Shown here in pieces: positions 32,930 to 41,559 of a stretch of 61,550 bases of DNA; position 1 is the stretch's first letter; each line of letters starts with the position of its first letter. The translations under genes and the position numbers were made by a program. The DNA is from SKKY01 sp964622305 (lineage in GTDB: Bacteria > Bacillota > Peptococcia > Peptococcales > SKKY01): positions 1 through 61,550 of the forward strand of contig CAZUPR010000002.1 of the NCBI GenBank assembly GCA_964622305.1, given 5' to 3'. The notes beneath the pieces were generated by a model. That model was given only the letters and a program-made list of their open reading frames with translations, was not told where the DNA came from and did not search any database.

Positions 32930-34417
32930 ATGAAAAAAACTATAGCACTTATTTTATTAATTACATTCGTATTAAGTTTCGGTTCATTTGCTTACGCTCA
33001 AGCTGCTGAGCAAGTGGCTGCTCCAGCTGCTGATGCAGAAAAAACTGCAGAACAACTGGAAGCTGAAAGAATTGCTGCAGAAGAAGAAGCGGCTAAAAAA
33101 GCTGAAGAAGCAGCAAAAGCAGCAGCAGCAGCAGCTAAAAAAGCTAAGGATGCAAGAACTACTCTAATCGTACTTGCAGTTGCAGCTTTCTTCTTTATCA
33201 CAGAATTAATTCCATTGGCTATTACAGCTATGTCAGTTCCTGTAATCCTAATCCTAACTGGTGTTTTAACAGCAGCTCAAGGTTTCTCAGGTTTACAAGA
33301 CTCAAACGTTATCCTTTTTGCAGGTATGTTCGTAGTTGGTGCTTCACTGTTTGAAACTGGTGTTGCAAAAGCTATCGGTGACAAAGTTGTTGGCATGGCC
33401 GGCAACAGTGAAATTGGTTTAACAGCTGGTGTTTTCTTACTGGCTGCTGCTCTTTCATCCGTATTAAGTAACACTGGTACAACAGCAGTATTACTGCCAG
33501 TTGCTATTGGTATTGCAAACTCAGCTGGCTGGAACAGAGGAAGAATTCTTATGCCTCTTGCTTTAGCTGCTGGTCTTGGTGGTACAATCACTCTTGTTGG
33601 TACACCTCCAAACTTGGTTGTTAACGGCGTTCTTGGAACAGCTGGCCTAAGACAGTTCGGTTTCTTCGAATTTGGTCTTGCTGGTGTTCCTATCACTCTT
33701 GCAGGTGGTGCTTTCTTACTTACAATTGGAAGAAAATTGCTTCCTGACAGACAAGTTGTAGATGAAATGTCAGCAGCTGTAGCTGATGACAAGGTTTACA
33801 AAAAGTCTGATCAAATTATTTCAACTATTATTCTTGCCGCTGTTATTATCGTAATGGCTTTTGGTGCTAAACTTCCTGGTTTCTTAAACATGCCTCTGCA
33901 CGTTGCATCTACAATTGGTGCTCTTGCTTGTGTACTTACAGGCATTGTTAAAGAGAAAGAAGCTTATAGATCGATCGACTGGACAACAATCTTCCTATTC
34001 GCTGGTATGCTTCCACTAGCTTCTGCTATGAACTCAACTGGTGCAGGTAAAATGATTGCTGACCTGGTAGTTGGCGCAATGGGTGAAAGTCCAAGTGCTT
34101 TCGTTATCATGTCTGCTATGTTCTGGTTAACAGCTATTCTTACTCAGTTTATGTCCAACACAGCATCTACAACCTTGCTGGCACCTATTTCTTTAGCTAT
34201 TGCTGAAGGTATCGGGGCAAACCCACAAGCGATTCTGATGATTGTTGCAATTGCAGCATCTTGCGCATTTGCTACTCCAGTTGGAACACCTCCAAACACA
34301 TTGGTTCTTGGACCTGGTGGATTCAGATTTATGGACTACGTAAAAGTTGGTACACCTTTGATTCTTGTTTGTTATGTTGTACTAATGATCGTTGCTCCAA
34401 TCTTCTGGCCTCTATAA
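32930..34417 (+). CDS. SLC13/DASS-family anion transporter with exported Ala-rich helix, tandem copy 1
   Basis: ATG 32930 follows GGAGGGAAAC; an upstream in-frame start (32831) is rejected because it covers leader sequence. 495 residues. A signal-peptide-like segment (1-23, predicted AYA-Q cleavage) is followed by an Ala/Glu/Lys-rich helix (about 32-75; QLEAERIAAEEEAAKKAEEA). Then come ten or so membrane segments with both SNT motifs (SNTGTTAVLLP and SNTASTTLLAP) and TPPNLVV / TPPNTLV. These motifs place it with Na+-dependent di- or tricarboxylate/sulfate transporters. The exact substrate is unknown. Codon use looks like that of an abundant protein. Confidence 0.85.
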   Translation: MKKTIALILLITFVLSFGSFAYAQAAEQVAAPAADAEKTAEQLEAERIAAEEEAAKKAEEAAKAAAAAAKKAKDARTTLIVLAVAAFFFITELIPLAITAMSVPVILILTGVLTAAQGFSGLQDSNVILFAGMFVVGASLFETGVAKAIGDKVVGMAGNSEIGLTAGVFLLAAALSSVLSNTGTTAVLLPVAIGIANSAGWNRGRILMPLALAAGLGGTITLVGTPPNLVVNGVLGTAGLRQFGFFEFGLAGVPITLAGGAFLLTIGRKLLPDRQVVDEMSAAVADDKVYKKSDQIISTIILAAVIIVMAFGAKLPGFLNMPLHVASTIGALACVLTGIVKEKEAYRSIDWTTIFLFAGMLPLASAMNSTGAGKMIADLVVGAMGESPSAFVIMSAMFWLTAILTQFMSNTASTTLLAPISLAIAEGIGANPQAILMIVAIAASCAFATPVGTPPNTLVLGPGGFRFMDYVKVGTPLILVCYVVLMIVAPIFWPL

Positions 34418-34437
34418 GATTAAGTTTAAAAACTTAC

Positions 34438-34470
34438 AAAGCTTCCCTTATATAAGGGAAGCTTTTTTTA
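34438..34470 (+). terminator. Terminator after SLC13 copy 1
   Basis: Stem AAAGCTTCCCTT / AAGGGAAGCTTT around ATAT, then T7. Copy 1 therefore has its own transcript. Confidence 0.93.
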
Positions 34471-34483
34471 TTATAAAAATTGC

Positions 34484-34512
34484 TTGACTTTTAATAAGAG
34501 GAATAGTAAATT
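34484..34512 (+). promoter_or_regulatory. Promoter of the copy 2 leader
   Basis: TTGACT (34484-34489), 17-base spacer, TAAATT (34507-34512): the same -10 as for copy 1. The transcript would begin near 34519, giving a leader of about 250 bases before the ATG at 34767. Confidence 0.65.
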
Positions 34513-34574
34513 TAACTTGTGATTGAAAGTTAATAAAGTGTTAACTGATGGTTAGCTTTTAAAAAAGAATACAG

Positions 34575-34657
34575 AAATCTCCCGGGGATAAGTATGTGCT
34601 TTTCCAGGGGGCTTCAGTATGCTGACCAAAAGTAATTTTAGTCGGCTTTTTTTTTCT
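34575..34657 (+). promoter_or_regulatory. Structured leader with terminator hairpin before SLC13 copy 2 (candidate attenuator or small RNA)
   Basis: A GC-rich fold (CTCCC at about 34579 can pair with GGGGG near 34607) precedes GCTGACCAAAA / TTTTAGTCGGC (34621-34645, one mismatch and one G-T) with loop GTAA and T9. A shorter TCAG/CTGA stem (34614-34625) would compete with this terminator. It lies between the promoter at 34484 and copy 2, as in a riboswitch or attenuator, but no known riboswitch class was recognised. A terminated small RNA is the alternative. Confidence 0.5.
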
Positions 34658-34766
34658 ACATATTTTTTTAATTAAGTTTTGTTTTTCTAAAAGGAAAACA
34701 ATAAATTTCCCGGTAAACAGGGGGGTGTACTTTTATAAATCTGGGAAAAATATAAGGAGGAAACTC

Positions 34767-36257
34767 ATGAAAAAAACATTAGCACTTATTTTATTAATTA
34801 CATTCGTATTTAGTTTTGGTTCCATGGCTTTTGCTCAGGCAGCTGAAGCTGCTCCAGCTCCTGCTGCTGATGCAGAAAAAACTGCAGAAGAGCTTGAAGC
34901 TGAAAGAATTGCAGCAGAAGAAGAAGCAGCAAAGGCTGCTGAAGAAGCAGCAAAAGCAGCTGCAGCAGCAGCTAAAAAAGCTAAAGATGCTAAAATTACA
35001 CTTATCGTTCTTGCAGTTGCAGCATTCTTCTTTATCACTGAACTGATTCCACTTGCAGTTACTGCAATGTCAGTTCCAATGATTCTTATTCTTACAAAAG
35101 TTTTGACTGCAGCACAAGGTTTTGCAGGATTACAAGACTCAAACGTTATCCTTTTTGCAGGTATGTTCGTAGTTGGTGCTTCACTATTTGAAACTGGTGT
35201 TGCAAAAGCTATTGGTGACAAGGTTGTTGGTATGGCTGGCGGTAGTGAAATCGGCTTGACAGCTGGTGTGTTCTTGCTGGCAGCTGGTCTTTCATCAGTT
35301 TTAAGTAACACTGGTACAACTGCAGTTTTACTTCCAGTTGCTATTGGTATTGCAAACTCAGCTGGTTGGTCAAGAGGTAAAATCCTTATGCCTCTAGCAC
35401 TTGCAGCTGGTTTAGGGGGAACTCTGTCACTTGTTGGTACACCACCAAACTTAGTTGTTAACGGTGTTCTTGGTACAGCTGGCTTAAGAGAATTTGGTTT
35501 CTTTGAGTTTGCCCTTGCCGGTGGACCTATGACACTTGCTGGTGGAGCTTATCTATTAACTCTTGGTAGAAAATTAATCCCAGACAGACAGTCAGCTGAT
35601 TCTAGCGAAGCTACTGTTGCTGAAGATACAAAAGTATACAATAAGAGAGATCAAGTTATTTCATCTGTGATTATAATCACTGTTATTATTGTAATGGCTT
35701 TTGGTAGCAAACTTCCTGGTTTCCTAAACATGCCACTACACGTTGCATCCACAATTGGTGCCCTTGTTTGTGTTGTTACAGGTATCGTTCCAGAGAAGAG
35801 AGCCTATGCTTCAATTGACTGGACAACAATCTTCCTGTTCGCTGGTATGCTTCCACTAGCTTCCGCTATGAACTCAACTGGCGCAGGTAAAATGATTGCT
35901 GACATGGTTGTTGGTGCTCTTGGAGATAACCCAAGCCCATTTATTATCATGACTGCAATGTTCTGGTTAACTTCAATTCTTACTCAGTTCATGTCTAACA
36001 CAGCAAGTACAACTTTACTTGCACCAATTGCCTTAGCTATTGCTGATGGTATTGGCGCCAGCCCACAAGCGATCTTAATGATCGTTGCTATGGCTGCTTC
36101 TTGTGCCTTTGCTACTCCAGTTGGAACACCACCAAACACATTGGTTCTTGGACCTGGTGGATTCAAATTTGTTGACTACGTTATTGTTGGTACACCATTA
36201 TTAGTAGTTTGTTATGTTGTTCTAATGATCGTAGCTCCAATCTTCTGGCCTCTATAA
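34767..36257 (+). CDS. SLC13/DASS-family anion transporter with exported Ala-rich helix, tandem copy 2
   Basis: ATG 34767 follows AAGGAGG. 496 residues with the same architecture as copy 1: signal-like segment (1-23, AFA-Q), Ala/Glu/Lys helix (about 30-76), then the transporter with SNT motifs at SNTGTTAVLLP and SNTASTTLLAP and TPPNTLVLGPGG near the end. Long stretches are identical to copy 1 at the DNA level (for instance around 35137-35190), suggesting recent duplication or gene conversion. The cytoplasmic/linker stretch near residues 275-300 (SADSSEATVAEDTK) differs most between copies. Confidence 0.85.
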   Translation: MKKTLALILLITFVFSFGSMAFAQAAEAAPAPAADAEKTAEELEAERIAAEEEAAKAAEEAAKAAAAAAKKAKDAKITLIVLAVAAFFFITELIPLAVTAMSVPMILILTKVLTAAQGFAGLQDSNVILFAGMFVVGASLFETGVAKAIGDKVVGMAGGSEIGLTAGVFLLAAGLSSVLSNTGTTAVLLPVAIGIANSAGWSRGKILMPLALAAGLGGTLSLVGTPPNLVVNGVLGTAGLREFGFFEFALAGGPMTLAGGAYLLTLGRKLIPDRQSADSSEATVAEDTKVYNKRDQVISSVIIITVIIVMAFGSKLPGFLNMPLHVASTIGALVCVVTGIVPEKRAYASIDWTTIFLFAGMLPLASAMNSTGAGKMIADMVVGALGDNPSPFIIMTAMFWLTSILTQFMSNTASTTLLAPIALAIADGIGASPQAILMIVAMAASCAFATPVGTPPNTLVLGPGGFKFVDYVIVGTPLLVVCYVVLMIVAPIFWPL

Positions 36258-36264
36258 GAACTAT

Positions 36265-36364
36265 NNNNNNNNNNNNNNNNNNNNNNNNNNNNNNNNNNNN
36301 NNNNNNNNNNNNNNNNNNNNNNNNNNNNNNNNNNNNNNNNNNNNNNNNNNNNNNNNNNNNNNNN
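36265..36364. other. Assembly gap (100 N)
   Basis: Exactly 100 N, the usual placeholder for a gap of unknown length. It falls between near-identical tandem copies, so repeat collapse is likely and the true copy number is uncertain. Confidence 0.98.
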
Positions 36365-37812
36365 TAATACTTTTAATCACTTTAACATTTTCTTTCGGAA
36401 TTATTTCTTTTGCTCAAGATGCAGAGCCAGCAGAAGCTCCTGCAGTAACTACTGAACAAAGTGCAGAAGAATTAGAAGCAGAAAGAATTGCTGCTGAAGA
36501 AGCAGCAGCAAAAGAAGCAGCAGCCGCTGCTAAAAAAGCAAAGGATGCTAAGATTACTCTTTTAGTTCTTGGCATTGCAGCCTTCTTTTTTATCACAGAG
36601 CTGATTCCCCTTGCTGTTACAGCAATGTCAGTTCCAATGATTTTAATTTTAGCAAAAGTACTAACTCCTGCTCAAGGTTTTGCAGGACTACAAGACTCAA
36701 ACGTAATACTTTTTGCAGGTATGTTTATTGTTGGTGCTTCTCTTTTTGAAACTGGTGTTGCCAAAGCTATTGGTGACAAGGTTGTTGCCCTGGGTGGTGG
36801 CAGTGAGATTGGTCTAACAGCTGGTATTTTTTTACTTGCTGCAGGTTTATCATCAGTTCTAAGTAATACAGGTACAACTGCAGTATTGCTTCCAGTTGCT
36901 ATTGGTATTGCAAACTCAGCTGGTTGGTCAAGAGGTAAAATACTTATGCCTCTAGCACTTGCTGCAGGACTGGGTGGAACTCTTTCCTTGGTTGGTACGC
37001 CACCAAACCTGGTTGTTAACGGTGTTCTTGGTACAGCTGGCTTAAAACAGTTTGGCTTCTTTGAATTTGCTCTTGCCGGTGGCCCTATGACCCTTGCTGG
37101 TGGAGCATTCCTTCTAACTTTGGGAAGAAAATTGATTCCAGACAGAGCCACACAAACTGCAGATTCTGAAATAGAAGAAGATGTAAAAGAATATAAAAAA
37201 TCTTCACAAGTCATTGCTAGCGTTATAATCGTAACCGTTATAATCATAATGGCTTTTGGCAGCAAGCTTCCTGGCTTCCTTAATATGCCATTGCACGTTG
37301 CTTCAACAATTGGCGCTCTGGTTTGCGTTGTCACCGGCATTGTACCAGAGAAGAGAGCCTATGCTTCAATTGACTGGACAACAATTTTCCTTTTCGCTGG
37401 TATGCTTCCTTTGGCCTCAGCTATGAATACAACTGGCGCTGGAAAGATGATTGCTGATATGGTTGTAGGGCTTCTGGGAGATAATCCAAGTCCTTTCATT
37501 ATCATGACTGCAATGTTCTGGTTAACTTCAATCCTTACTCAATTTATGTCAAATACAGCATCTACAACTTTGCTTGCTCCAATATCACTGGCTATTGCTG
37601 AGGGTATCGGTGCAAATCCACAAGCAATCTTAATGATTGTTGCCATGGCTGCTTCAACTGCTTTTGCTACTCCAGTTGGAACACCACCAAACACGCTTGT
37701 TCTTGGACCTGGTGGATTCAGATTTGTTGACTACATTATTGTAGGTACACCTTTAATTATTATTTCTTATGTTGTTCTGATGATTGTAGCACCAATCTTC
37801 TGGCCTCTGTAA
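36365..37812 (+). CDS. SLC13/DASS-family anion transporter, tandem copy 3 (5' end lost in gap)
   Basis: Open from the gap; by alignment the first visible codon equals residue 8 of copy 2, so the ATG would sit about 21 bases inside the N run if the gap length were real. The signal segment ends ISFAQ; the Ala-rich helix is shorter (EELEAERIAAEEAAAKEAAA) than in copies 1 and 2. Then come the same SNT and TPPN motifs and the same FWPL end. It carries its own middle linker (ATQTADSEIEEDVKEYKK). This looks like a divergent third member rather than an assembly duplicate. Confidence 0.83.
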
Positions 37813-37854
37813 GAAATAGAGATATAAGAAAAAGAAAGATAAAACACATATAAA

Positions 37855-37882
37855 AAAACCCCTCTAAAGTAGAGGGGTTTTT
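37855..37882. terminator. Two-way terminator between SLC13 copy 3 and the threonine ammonia-lyase gene
   Basis: AAAACCCCTCTA / TAGAGGGGTTTT with AAG loop and flanking T (plus) and A/T (minus) tracts. Confidence 0.9.
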
Positions 37883-37905
37883 GTTTCGTCCTGTCAGTTT
37901 TTACT

Positions 37906-39111
37906 TTAATAAATTTGCTTTATATTGTAGCCATTATTTTCCATTTCAGCTTTTATGGCATTGATATGATCAAAGCCGTAGGTTTCTGCAGTTACTTCTA
38001 AGACTACGTTGTTAACCCTGTTAAAGGCTTTAAACTGATTGTGCTCAAGCTTGATAACGTTGGCATTGGAAGTGCTTAGAATCTGTGCTATTCTTACTAA
38101 TTCACCAGGCCTGTCTGGAAGCTCAACTGAGAAGCCAAAGAGCCTGCCTGAAGAAACTAAACCGTTATTTATCATAGAAGAAATGGTTACCACATCTGTG
38201 TTACCACCAGAAATAAGGGATACAATATTTTTGTTGTAAAAATTAAGTTTTTCAGTAGCAGCCAGGGAGAGAACGCCAGAGTGCTCGCATACTAGTTTAT
38301 GTTTTTCCATCATTGTCAAAAAGGAATTCATAAGATCATCTTCCGAGATGAGAATGATGTCATCAACATATTCCTGAACAACCTTAAAGGTATTTCTACC
38401 TGCTCTCTTAACTGCTGTACCTTCAGCAATAGTATTTACTTCTTCAAGGGATGTAACTTCTCTATTCTTAAGAGAATGAGTCATGGTAGGGGCACCTTCA
38501 GGCTCAACCCCAATTATTCTGATAGAAGGATTTACCGCCTTAGCTGCCATAGCCATTCCGGAAATAAGGCCGCCTCCGCCAATGGGAATAAGAATGGCGT
38601 CTACATCAGGCAGTTCCTCAATAATCTCAAGGGCTATTGTTCCCTGACCATACATAACCTCAAAGTCATCGAAAGGATGGATGAAGTTTCCATCTTTTTC
38701 CATGGCTATTTCCATAGCTTTTTCATAGGCATCATCGTAACTGCTGCCATGAAGAACCACCTCAGCACCATAACTTTTTGTAGATTCAACTTTAATGAAA
38801 GGTGTCTGAACCGGCATGACTATCGTAGCCTGCACATCCAGAGAGCGAGCCGAGAAGGCCACTCCCTGAGCGTGGTTGCCGGCTGAGGCAGTAACCAGAC
38901 CTTTTGCCCTTTGTTCAGGACTTAGTGATGCAATTTTATTATAGGCACCACGAATTTTAAAAGATCCGGTTCTTTGCAAGTTTTCTGGTTTTAAATAAAC
39001 TTTATTTCCAGATTTATTTGAATATAATTCACTGTAAATTAAAGGTGTTTTTTTGATAATTGAAGACAATCTTTCCTGGGCGGCATAAATTTCTTTCAGA
39101 TTTTTATCCAT
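37906..39111 (-). CDS. Threonine ammonia-lyase with C-terminal ACT-like domain
   Basis: This 401-residue fold-type II PLP enzyme has the PLP lysine in TGSFKIRGAYNK (about 52), ASAGNHAQGVAFSA, the glycine-rich PLP-phosphate loop IPIGGGGLISGMA (about 177), and a small ACT-like regulatory domain (about 325-401; FSVELPDRPGELVRIAQILS). This is the short catabolic/biosynthetic threonine dehydratase form (IlvA/TdcB). It makes 2-oxobutyrate, and usually also acts on serine. It starts 3 bases after the metQ stop without a good ribosome site, so it is likely translated by coupling in the SAM-riboswitch operon. Confidence 0.9.
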   Translation of the reverse strand: MDKNLKEIYAAQERLSSIIKKTPLIYSELYSNKSGNKVYLKPENLQRTGSFKIRGAYNKIASLSPEQRAKGLVTASAGNHAQGVAFSARSLDVQATIVMPVQTPFIKVESTKSYGAEVVLHGSSYDDAYEKAMEIAMEKDGNFIHPFDDFEVMYGQGTIALEIIEELPDVDAILIPIGGGGLISGMAMAAKAVNPSIRIIGVEPEGAPTMTHSLKNREVTSLEEVNTIAEGTAVKRAGRNTFKVVQEYVDDIILISEDDLMNSFLTMMEKHKLVCEHSGVLSLAATEKLNFYNKNIVSLISGGNTDVVTISSMINNGLVSSGRLFGFSVELPDRPGELVRIAQILSTSNANVIKLEHNQFKAFNRVNNVVLEVTAETYGFDHINAIKAEMENNGYNIKQIY

Positions 39112-39114
39112 GAT

Positions 39115-39927
39115 TTAGTTATTAAAGGCTGGAATTACTGCGCCTTCATAGTTTTCAATAATGAATTTTTCTACTTTTTCAGATTGTAAAGCTTCAATAA
39201 GTGCTTTTATACCGTCGCTGTCTTTATTGTCATCTCTGGCAACAAGAATGTTTACATATGGTGAATCAGCATCTTCGATAAAGAGATTGTCTTCCATAGG
39301 GTTAAGATTTGCTTCAAGAGCATAGTTAGTGTTGATAATTGCAAGCTCAACGTCTGCAAGGGCTCTTGGTAACTGAGCTGCTTCCAGTTCAGCAAATTTT
39401 AATTGCTTAGGATTATTAACAATGTTGTGTGGAGTTGCTTTTAAGTTGTTTTGATCATCAAGTGAAATTAAACCTTGTTTAGCTAGAAGAATTAAAGCAC
39501 GGCCTTCGTTAGTAGCATCGTTTGGAACAGCTACAGTAGCGCCCATTGTTAATTCATCAAAAGTTTTAATTTTAGTTGAATAACCAGCCATTGGCTCAAT
39601 GTGAACTCCTGCTACAGACACAAGGTTTTCATATCCTTCTTCTGTAAAGGAATCAAGGTATGGTTGGTGTTGGAAAAAGTTAGCATCAATTTGTTTGTCT
39701 TTAAGTGCTGCGTTTGGTGTTACATAGTCAGTAAATTCTTTAATTTCAAGGGCAAAACCTTTTGCTTTTAGATCATCTTTGATTTCGTTTAAAATTTCAG
39801 CATGTGGCACTGGAGTAGCTCCAACAACAAGTTTCACAAGGTTTTCATCTGCAGTCTTGTCTTTTCCACAAGCGGAAAGAAAGAAGACCAGAGATAGAAT
39901 TAGTGCAATTTTTAAAGCTTTTTTCAT
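39115..39927 (-). CDS. metQ: Methionine-binding lipoprotein MetQ
   Basis: This 270-residue NlpA-family protein has a lipoprotein signal with lipobox LSAC (Cys20), then VVGATPVPHAEIL, TPNAALKDKQIDANFFQHQPYL, and LPRALADVELAIINTNYA, the MetQ pattern. It captures methionine for MetNI. AGGAGG precedes the ATG. It lies between metI and the threonine ammonia-lyase. Confidence 0.94.
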   Translation of the reverse strand: MKKALKIALILSLVFFLSACGKDKTADENLVKLVVGATPVPHAEILNEIKDDLKAKGFALEIKEFTDYVTPNAALKDKQIDANFFQHQPYLDSFTEEGYENLVSVAGVHIEPMAGYSTKIKTFDELTMGATVAVPNDATNEGRALILLAKQGLISLDDQNNLKATPHNIVNNPKQLKFAELEAAQLPRALADVELAIINTNYALEANLNPMEDNLFIEDADSPYVNILVARDDNKDSDGIKALIEALQSEKVEKFIIENYEGAVIPAFNN

Positions 39928-39949
39928 AGATACATCCTCCTGATATTTT

Positions 39950-40621
39950 TTATTCTTTGATTCTTTTATCTAAAAGTCTGGCAAAGAGATTGCCTGACCT
40001 TTGAATAACTTCAACAATGATTATTAAAATAATAACCGTTACGAACAAGACATCACTCTGGAAACGGTGGTAGCCATAGCGAATAGCCAAATCACCCAAA
40101 CCACCTGCACCAATGGCTCCGGCCATGGCAGAGTAGCCAAGAATGTTAATAGTAGTCAGAGAAAGTCCAAGAATAAGCGATGGCAGGGCCTCTTTAATCA
40201 TAACCTTGCTGATTATTTGCAGGGTTGAGGCTCCGTGTGCCAGAGCTGCTTCTATAATACCATAGTCAATTTCTTTCATAGAAGTTTCTACCAGACGGGC
40301 CACAAAAGGTGATGCTCCGATAGAAAGAGGTACTATGGCTGCTGTTGGCCCTATAGTAGTTCCAACAATAAATCTGGCAATTGGAAAGAGGATGATAATT
40401 AAAATAATAAAGGGGATGGAGCGAAAGATATTTATAAGGTAACTTAAGATATTATTAATAAGCTTATGCTCCCAAATGTGCCCTTTTTCGGTAATAACAA
40501 CCAGAATCCCCATGGGCAAGCCAAGGATGATTGAAAAAATTGTAGATAGCAGGACCATATAGATAGTTTCCCAAAAGGGTGTAACTATTAGGCTGAAGTA
40601 TCTGGCTAGTTCTAGTTCCAT
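39950..40621 (-). CDS. metI: Methionine ABC transporter permease MetI
   Basis: This 223-residue protein has five membrane segments and the EAA loop (EAALAHGASTLQIISKVMIKEALP), followed by MetI's usual GAIGAGGLGDLAIRYGY. It forms the methionine channel with MetN and MetQ. It follows metN by 18 bases. Confidence 0.94.
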   Translation of the reverse strand: MELELARYFSLIVTPFWETIYMVLLSTIFSIILGLPMGILVVITEKGHIWEHKLINNILSYLINIFRSIPFIILIIILFPIARFIVGTTIGPTAAIVPLSIGASPFVARLVETSMKEIDYGIIEAALAHGASTLQIISKVMIKEALPSLILGLSLTTINILGYSAMAGAIGAGGLGDLAIRYGYHRFQSDVLFVTVIILIIIVEVIQRSGNLFARLLDKRIKE

Positions 40622-40639
40622 TGTCTTCTCCTTCCGGTT

Positions 40640-41368
40640 TTAGGATAAAAATAATTTTAAAGTTTCAGAGGAAGGATTAGCAAGAAGTTCTTGTGTTGGC
40701 CCTTCTTCAACAATATTGCCGTGTTCAATAACAGCTGTTTTATTACAGATGGTTTTAATAACTTCCATTTGGTGTGTTATTAAAACTATGGTTATGTTTA
40801 ATTTTTCATTAATATCTTTTAAAAGCTCAAGGATTGATTTTGTAGTAACCGGATCCAGGGCTGAGGTAGGTTCGTCACAAAGGAGAATTTTAGGTTTGTT
40901 TGCCAGTGCCCTGGCGATGCCAACCCTTTGTTTTTGTCCTCCGGAAAGTTTTGCAGGGTAGACATTTCTTTTATCTTCCAGTCCAACAAGCTCTAAGAGC
41001 TCATCCAGTCTTTCTGAGATAACTTTCTTATCGCTGTGAGATATTTCCAGGGGGAAGGCTATATTTTGACTGACCGTGGAGTTATTCATTAAATTAAAGT
41101 TTTGGAAGATCATACCAATTTCTTTTCTTTCATCCATTAACTCTTTTTTATTTAGCCTGGTTATATCAATGCCATCGATTAAGACCTGGCCTGCGCTTGG
41201 CTTTTCCAAAAGATTAATGACCCTGATAAGTGTAGATTTACCGGCACCACTGGGGCCGATAACCCCGTAAATATCACCTTGATTTATCTTAAGGTTTACC
41301 TTATTTAGAGCTACAAGGTCTCCTTCTTTGGAGCTGTAAATCTTGCTAATATCTTTAATATCTATCAT
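40640..41368 (-). CDS. metN: Methionine ABC transporter ATP-binding protein MetN
   Basis: ATG 41368 (MIDIKDISKIYS) follows AAGGAGAAAG on the minus strand. A longer in-frame start at 41449 lies inside the riboswitch and is rejected. 242 residues: Walker A GPSGAGKSTL, LSGGQKQRVGIARAL, Walker B LLCDEPTSALDP, and H-loop TITH-type LITHQMEV. The protein is shorter than typical MetN (about 340) and lacks the C-terminal ACT-like C2 domain that gives methionine feedback inhibition. Control here may therefore rest mostly on the riboswitch. Confidence 0.93.
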   Translation of the reverse strand: MIDIKDISKIYSSKEGDLVALNKVNLKINQGDIYGVIGPSGAGKSTLIRVINLLEKPSAGQVLIDGIDITRLNKKELMDERKEIGMIFQNFNLMNNSTVSQNIAFPLEISHSDKKVISERLDELLELVGLEDKRNVYPAKLSGGQKQRVGIARALANKPKILLCDEPTSALDPVTTKSILELLKDINEKLNITIVLITHQMEVIKTICNKTAVIEHGNIVEEGPTQELLANPSSETLKLFLS

Positions 41369-41383
41369 TTCTTTCTCCTTTTC

Positions 41384-41507
41384 AAAAAAAAACTCCTCAA
41401 AGAGGAGTCCTGAGAACTCATCTTCGGTAAGAACCTCTGGAATTAGCACCTTGCCATAGCAGGTTGCCGGGTTTCATAGGGCCAGTCCCTCTACCACTCT
41501 TGATAAG
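41384..41507 (-). ncRNA. SAM-I (S-box) riboswitch with terminator
   Basis: Read on the minus strand it starts CTTATCAAGAGTGGTAGAGG and continues with GGCCCTATGAAACCCGGC, CAAGGTGCTAATTCC and GATGAGTTCTCAGGA, the conserved S-box core. It ends in the terminator stem ACTCCTC / GAGGAGT followed by T9 (41384-41408). When SAM binds, the terminator forms and the metNIQ-threonine ammonia-lyase operon is switched off. Confidence 0.97.
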
Positions 41508-41530
41508 TAAATATTAAATTTATAAAGACA

Positions 41531-41559
41531 ACTTTAGCAAAAAAAATGAGAAAAGTCAA
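41531..41559 (-). promoter_or_regulatory. Promoter of the S-box operon
   Basis: Minus strand: TTGACT (41554-41559), 17-base spacer, TAAAGT (41531-41536). The -35 contains the stop codon of the diguanylate cyclase gene. Confidence 0.7.

Noticed and set aside
34816..35046. Leu/Lys/Gln-rich reading frame in the SLC13 copy 2 stalk region
   Set aside because: It is a frame-shifted shadow of the Ala-rich repeat.
40640..41449. Longer metN starting at 41449
   Set aside because: The extra 27 residues are encoded by the conserved SAM riboswitch and terminator; the ribosome site fits ATG 41368.
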